The notes beneath the pieces were generated by a model, which saw nothing but the letters and a program-made list of their open reading frames with translations, was not told the origin of the DNA and searched no databases. 64,000 bases of DNA from Ceriagrion tenellum (taxonomy: Eukaryota; Arthropoda; Insecta; Odonata; Coenagrionidae). How positions within the stretch are numbered: position 1 is the stretch's first letter; each line of letters starts with the position of its first letter. Shown here one piece after another: positions 59,780 through 64,000 of the stretch. The DNA lies in the NCBI GenBank assembly GCA_963169105.1, contig OY720643.1, positions 98,342,848 to 98,406,847 of the forward strand. Reading direction: 5' to 3'. A program made the translations under genes and the position numbers.

Positions 59780-59870
59780 AAGGTTGTTCGGGCTTGCCAC
59801 CAGGTCATACTCTCCATCTCTGCCGACATAACGATGTACGAGTTGTCCATCGTCATTAGACCTATCATGA
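59780..59870 (-). repeat. Copy of the 5870-5957 module
   Basis: AGGTTGTTCGGGCTTGCCACC and TCTCCATCTCTGCCGACATAACGATG...GTCCATCGTC on plus align with 5873-5950 (AGGTTATTCGGGCTTCCCACC, TCTCCATCTCGGCCGACG). This copy lacks the matched flanks seen around the first copy. Confidence 0.65.
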
Positions 59871-59874
59871 AGAA

Positions 59875-62800
59875 GAAGAAAGCTGTATCTTAGAATTCAT
59901 TGTCGTATAAGTAAAAATCTATTTAATTAATTTTTTGGTTCACTTCATTTCGTAAACCAGCAAATGGAAGCGCTAGAATGCGTGGTTGCCTTATTACGAA
60001 CGAGGTGACTAAATGAGTACCACGCTACACGTTTTGAAAATTGCATTATTATAGAAAATGTTTTCAAAGGACGCATATTTTCAATGCACTTTTTCTTTAT
60101 TACACTGTAACCGAATGCAATAGTTTCAAGCTTAACGTGCGTTTTACTTGGAGAGTGCATTTTTAGCTTGATGTTTGTGCACAAACATAATGTGTCGCTA
60201 TATTATCAATGATATTCCTTCCCTTATTCTAAATATTTCCTCTGAAAAGTTAGTGATTTCTTTGAATAAATTCTTCCCTACCTTGCCACCGGGTTGACTT
60301 TGGTACTGCTCACAAATTTAACCCAGTAAAATACGCGTAAGGAACTTGTTAAAAGCGTTCGCCGGGGAAGCGTTAAATATTTTATAGTAAATTCTTATTT
60401 CACCTCGTTAGAGTTAGAATTTTCTTTGCCTTAGCATTTCATGTAAATTGAAGTGGTCAGAAAGGACTTGATGTATCATATTAATAAATAAATTAGAAGA
60501 GGGATTGATATTGTGTTACAATTAGAAATGTAGGACATATTCCATCGAATGACACTAACTTTAATGAATATTACTAATAGTGATATCTTGCTTTAACCGT
60601 CTTAAATAAACGTACTTCCACCTACCCCGGCCTCCGTCAAATTCGCGTCCAACTTGGTTCGTGTCCTTAAAGCCACAATACACGTCTCCCTCTCCTGCCT
60701 TTTTTCGTTTGCCATCTGCCTCACCGATTCCATTCTTTATAAGTGATCTTTTCTCTTGTCAGTCCTACCCTTCGTCCTTTTCCCTCCACTACTATCACCT
60801 TCTCTTCCTATTCTCTCTTCCCGCGTATCCTCTCTGCCGTATGTCCTTCCAGTCGTCCTTTTCTTTCGAGTCCTCGGTATTTCGCAGAAGAACGCATGAG
60901 AAAGGAGTTTGACTAGACCTGCAAGTAAGGTAGTTAAACTCATTACCTTTTCACATACTATTGTTTAAAATTTTCCCCATAAGAATAATCATAAATTTAA
61001 TTGATTTGGATCATTTTTCTTTACGAAATAGGAAAAATAATAACATAATTGAAGCGTTTAGGTAGCCCTTGAGGTGCTTATGAAAGAAAAAGGAGTTACA
61101 TTTATAATTGATCAAAAATATCCTCTACTCACCTCATTTTACGTGATATTTGGTTTAAATCGTTTTCTATTGGGTAATATACTGGGTATTCCTATGTTTA
61201 GCACCTGAAAACAAGCGCCCTCATCACAGGCGGCATTTCTATTCACTGCATCGTTTGTCTTGCCCAATTGTTTTCCAAAATGCACCTTCGCTGTCTAGTA
61301 ACGGATTGAGAAATTCAGCATCTCTTAAAATTTAATTTATATTTTCCTCTAATTCCCCAGATTTATAAACCTTATGTCAATGCTAGTTTGAAAGCAACTT
61401 TTTTCTTCGCTTATTTTACCGCCAGTGCTTTAGCAATAGTATTAATTTTCCGTATGTTCTCCGGGTTAGTGGAAGTTAATGCGTATTGCAACGCCATCTT
61501 TGAAAAATTAAAACTTCTGAAAAATTCATTCAAAACTGGGAATTATACTGCCATTAATAGGCCATCATTAGTGATGATTTTTCAGTTTAATGCCTTGTCT
61601 TTTGGAGCATTTTCTTCAGTTGTATGAATAATAAAAAGATATAGACGGCCATTGTAGATTGTTTCTTTAAAGTAAAATAGAGTACCTTTTTTAAATCGTC
61701 GTACATCGTAACAAAGATTGAAGATTTAATTGTTTTATGTTGGCGTTTTAGAGATACGCTCCGGCAGTGGGCAGAATAAGGCTATCGATATAAACACAGA
61801 ACAATATCGAACTGACAACGCTTTGGAAATCGTGTGATTAGAAAAAATATTGGAAATTCCAGGTGTATTCTGATTTCATGTAAGTACTAAGTATTTGTGC
61901 GAGCAAATGCCTTGTGACGCAGAGATGTAAAGTTGAGTTTAAAAAGGCCATATTCAGAGTAACTGGCCGTTCTTGATAATCGAAATAAGATTTCACTCAG
62001 AGTCGTTAAGAGATAAGATTTGTAATTCAAGTTCACCGAAAGCGTTTATAAAAGGAAATAATGGCCCAAAACCAATTGATGGCGATATGATAATCAAAAA
62101 GAATTCTATTAAAGCTTGAGCCTGACACATTAGAGGCTAAATTCCATTTGCGAAAAAAATTCACGGGACTGTTAACGTTTTTCGCATAAAATGGAGAAAT
62201 ATATATTCCTCCCATTCTTCCCGTAATATTTCCGATTCAGATCTTTTTTTTCACGGCACCTTTCTCAAAAGGGCTGGAAAATAAGATGCTCGGGCCGCGA
62301 GGAAAGATATAACACTTCCATCCTTGAAGCGCTGCAAAGAAAGGATAAGGGGTTTTCATATTCCGGATTTCCCAGGGAAGGAACACGCGAAGATCCCCTC
62401 TTTAGTCCACGACAATCAAACAGCTGAGGCAGACACCAACGACGCCGTTGAGAAACGCCTGAGTAGGGGATAGTGTAAAAAAATGAGAATTTTGAGTGAC
62501 ATTCGAGGAATAAAACGGGGAAGGAAACAAATAATATTCAGAAAAGAGGGAGAGATCTTTTTTTACCCGCTGCGCGTTGTCGCCTTGGTAGCTTAATTCT
62601 CATAGGATATGCCGCATGTACCGGAAGACGCTCGTTTAAGTGTTCCATATTTTTTTGTGACGTATCCGAAATATTGCGTTCTCACTTCCCCAATTGGGTA
62701 AAAAAATGTTTTACTCTTTTGCTCACATTTTGAATCAATCATTCAATTGTAACTAATATGTCTCTCTTACAGACTGGATTATGTTAATGGTGAAAGCATT

Positions 62801-62950
62801 TAATCTGTCGCGGTTTTTTTCCTGAAAACTAATTGTTAGACATCGTCTCCGGCTTTACTCAATACAATGGTTTCATTATGTAGCAGTTGAAATTTATTTA
62901 TCAAAACTACTTGTTTATCAACAGAATTATATCATCAGAGCTTGGTAGAG
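59875..62950. other. Mostly anonymous AT-rich DNA, with a pyrimidine tract
   Basis: 60680-60890 is another C/T-rich tract with overlapping chance frames on both strands. 62290-62480 is moderately GC-rich. No gene or RNA was recognised. Confidence 0.45.
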
Positions 62951-62957
62951 TTTCACC

Positions 62958-63025
62958 TGAAGAAGTGCCTCTTATAAAACCGGTGGTTTATTATTTAATC
63001 ACCTTGGAATAATTTAGTAATATTG
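62958..63025 (+). repeat. Degenerate structured module
   Basis: CTGAAGAAGTGCC...AAAACCGGTGGTTTATTATTTAATCACCTTGGAATAATTTAG follows the layout CTGAAGA, hairpin region, AAACCGGT, TTTAAT, TTGGAAT shared with the copies at 2120 and 46241. The hairpin is poorly conserved. Confidence 0.3.
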
Positions 63026-63454
63026 TTAGTGTCATATATAAATGAGATTTTTTCATGAATAGGTCTGATTGAAATTACTTGTACAGTTTAAAATCTCCGT
63101 CTAAGTTTTAGTACTGAGGAGAAATATTCCGTTACCTTATTAATTGGCTTAAACTGATCATAAAGAGTCACATAGAAAATACAATACAGAAAAAATTCAC
63201 GGAATCTTTGCTATTGTGAAAGGAATTAAACTTAGTGCCATAGGCTTGTGTTTATTGGTGTGGAAATGAACCAATGGGGATGAGTCAGTTGTAAACCTTG
63301 CGAGAATGACTGTGCCCTTTAAAAAAATAAATTGTTTACAAATAAGTTATTTGCTGATAAGGGAATTCCGTGACGACTCATTATTGAAATTTACGATGTA
63401 GATCCATATACTCCTGAGTTGTCAAAAAAGTTAAATAAAGATTTCATGCTCTTG

Positions 63455-63540
63455 AAAGCACGAGGTCGTAACTTGAACCCGGATCCCTTAATGCTGCGCC
63501 GCTTGCTATGGACAGTTAAGCTAATGAGTCGAGCTCCTTT
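63455..63540 (-). repeat. tRNA-derived SINE head
   Basis: Read on minus: A-box-like TTAGCTTAACTGTCC (63509-63523), then GGATCCGGGTTCAAGTTAC, with the B-box GGGTTCAAGTTAC at 63468-63480. Spacing is tRNA-like, but there is no acceptor pairing. Confidence 0.45.
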
Positions 63541-63544
63541 GTGA

Positions 63545-64000
63545 CTTTTGTGATTTATATTTAAGTGAACTAGGTGCTCAAGAATTCCGGGCATACAATG
63601 AAGAAGTTCAAGGAACCTTTCTAGAAACCTTATGTAATTGCTCCTGGACAATATTAGGCATGGAAAATATCATACGTGCGAACTATCGCTAAATAAAGGT
63701 GATATCATTAGAATTACATTACAACATGTTTATCTCCTTTTATGTAATGTGCAAATATTCACTTCAACAAATTTTCATTTAAAAATAAAAAAAAAACTAA
63801 AAGTGTCACATTTAAATGTAATGAGATGTGAATTTTCTCTTTCCTACTAGCTGTGTTCTTACTTATTCAATTTCTCATCCTCCAGACGTATCACTTGGTT
63901 AGTTAAACAAGGATTCGGTATTATATAATTTTTTCATGGACTAACAGAAGGAAATAAATAGCCTTTGTTTATGAAACGGATCTTAGTAAAACTAGACAGC
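63545..64000. other. Anonymous AT-rich DNA, no gene seen
   Basis: A 70-codon plus frame (63638-63850) without motif. Nothing else was seen to the window end. Confidence 0.5.

Noticed and set aside
1..64000. CRISPR array, prokaryotic operons or prophage
   Set aside because: No regularly spaced repeats, no dense coding, no ribosome-binding sites before long frames; the content is clearly animal-type.

Overview
The window looks like repeat-rich, non-coding nuclear DNA from an animal, most likely an arthropod. It is AT-rich, has no dense operon-like coding, and carries a class II tRNA-Leu gene without an encoded CCA end. It also holds relics of metazoan transposon classes: CR1/Jockey-like and RTE-like LINEs, a Penelope-like element, Ty3/gypsy, a Polinton/Maverick-like DNA polymerase B, tRNA-derived SINE heads, foldback MITEs and a probable Helitron end. 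I cannot name the species. I found no convincing intact host protein-coding gene. Most short open frames are chance AT-rich or simple-composition frames.

Layout. 1-10 kb: mostly unique AT-rich DNA with a 325-bp foldback element (2599-2923), a short insert with a 13-bp target duplication (5834-5961), a diverged direct repeat (6379-7090) and a LINE reverse transcriptase relic (about 7985-8390). 10-30 kb: GC-richer islands, several tRNA-derived SINE heads, and a nested LINE/SINE block (15480-16660). 30-45 kb: a CpG-rich island with two consensus RFX X-boxes (31119-31259), the tRNA-Leu gene (34385-34468), a probable Helitron terminus (to 37048), a foldback element (38013-38238) and a CGCCG-rich island (42350-42480).

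45.4-51.4 kb is the densest block, nearly all on the minus strand. It holds an internal duplication (45430-45710), an RTE-like RT relic (45800-46160), a Polinton/adintovirus-like PolB relic (46490-47460), a gypsy RT-RNase H relic (47952-48800), a three-unit tandem repeat (49180-49740), a broken unidentified gene (49792-50769) and a Penelope-like remnant flanked by inverted arms (51042-51389). 51.4-64 kb is mostly anonymous, with pyrimidine-rich tracts, further LINE 3' ends and a large LINE relic at 58985-59700.

Two patterns stand out. First, at least seven diverged copies of a small structured module, CTGA(T/A)GATG - hairpin - CGAAAC - GT..., recur across the window. This matches the layout of minimal hammerhead ribozymes known from Penelope-like retroelements, although several copies have an altered core. 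Second, an unidentified broken protein gene with its own repeat array lies near a Polinton-type polymerase relic and may be cargo of the same element. All homology statements come from motifs read by eye; no search was run.
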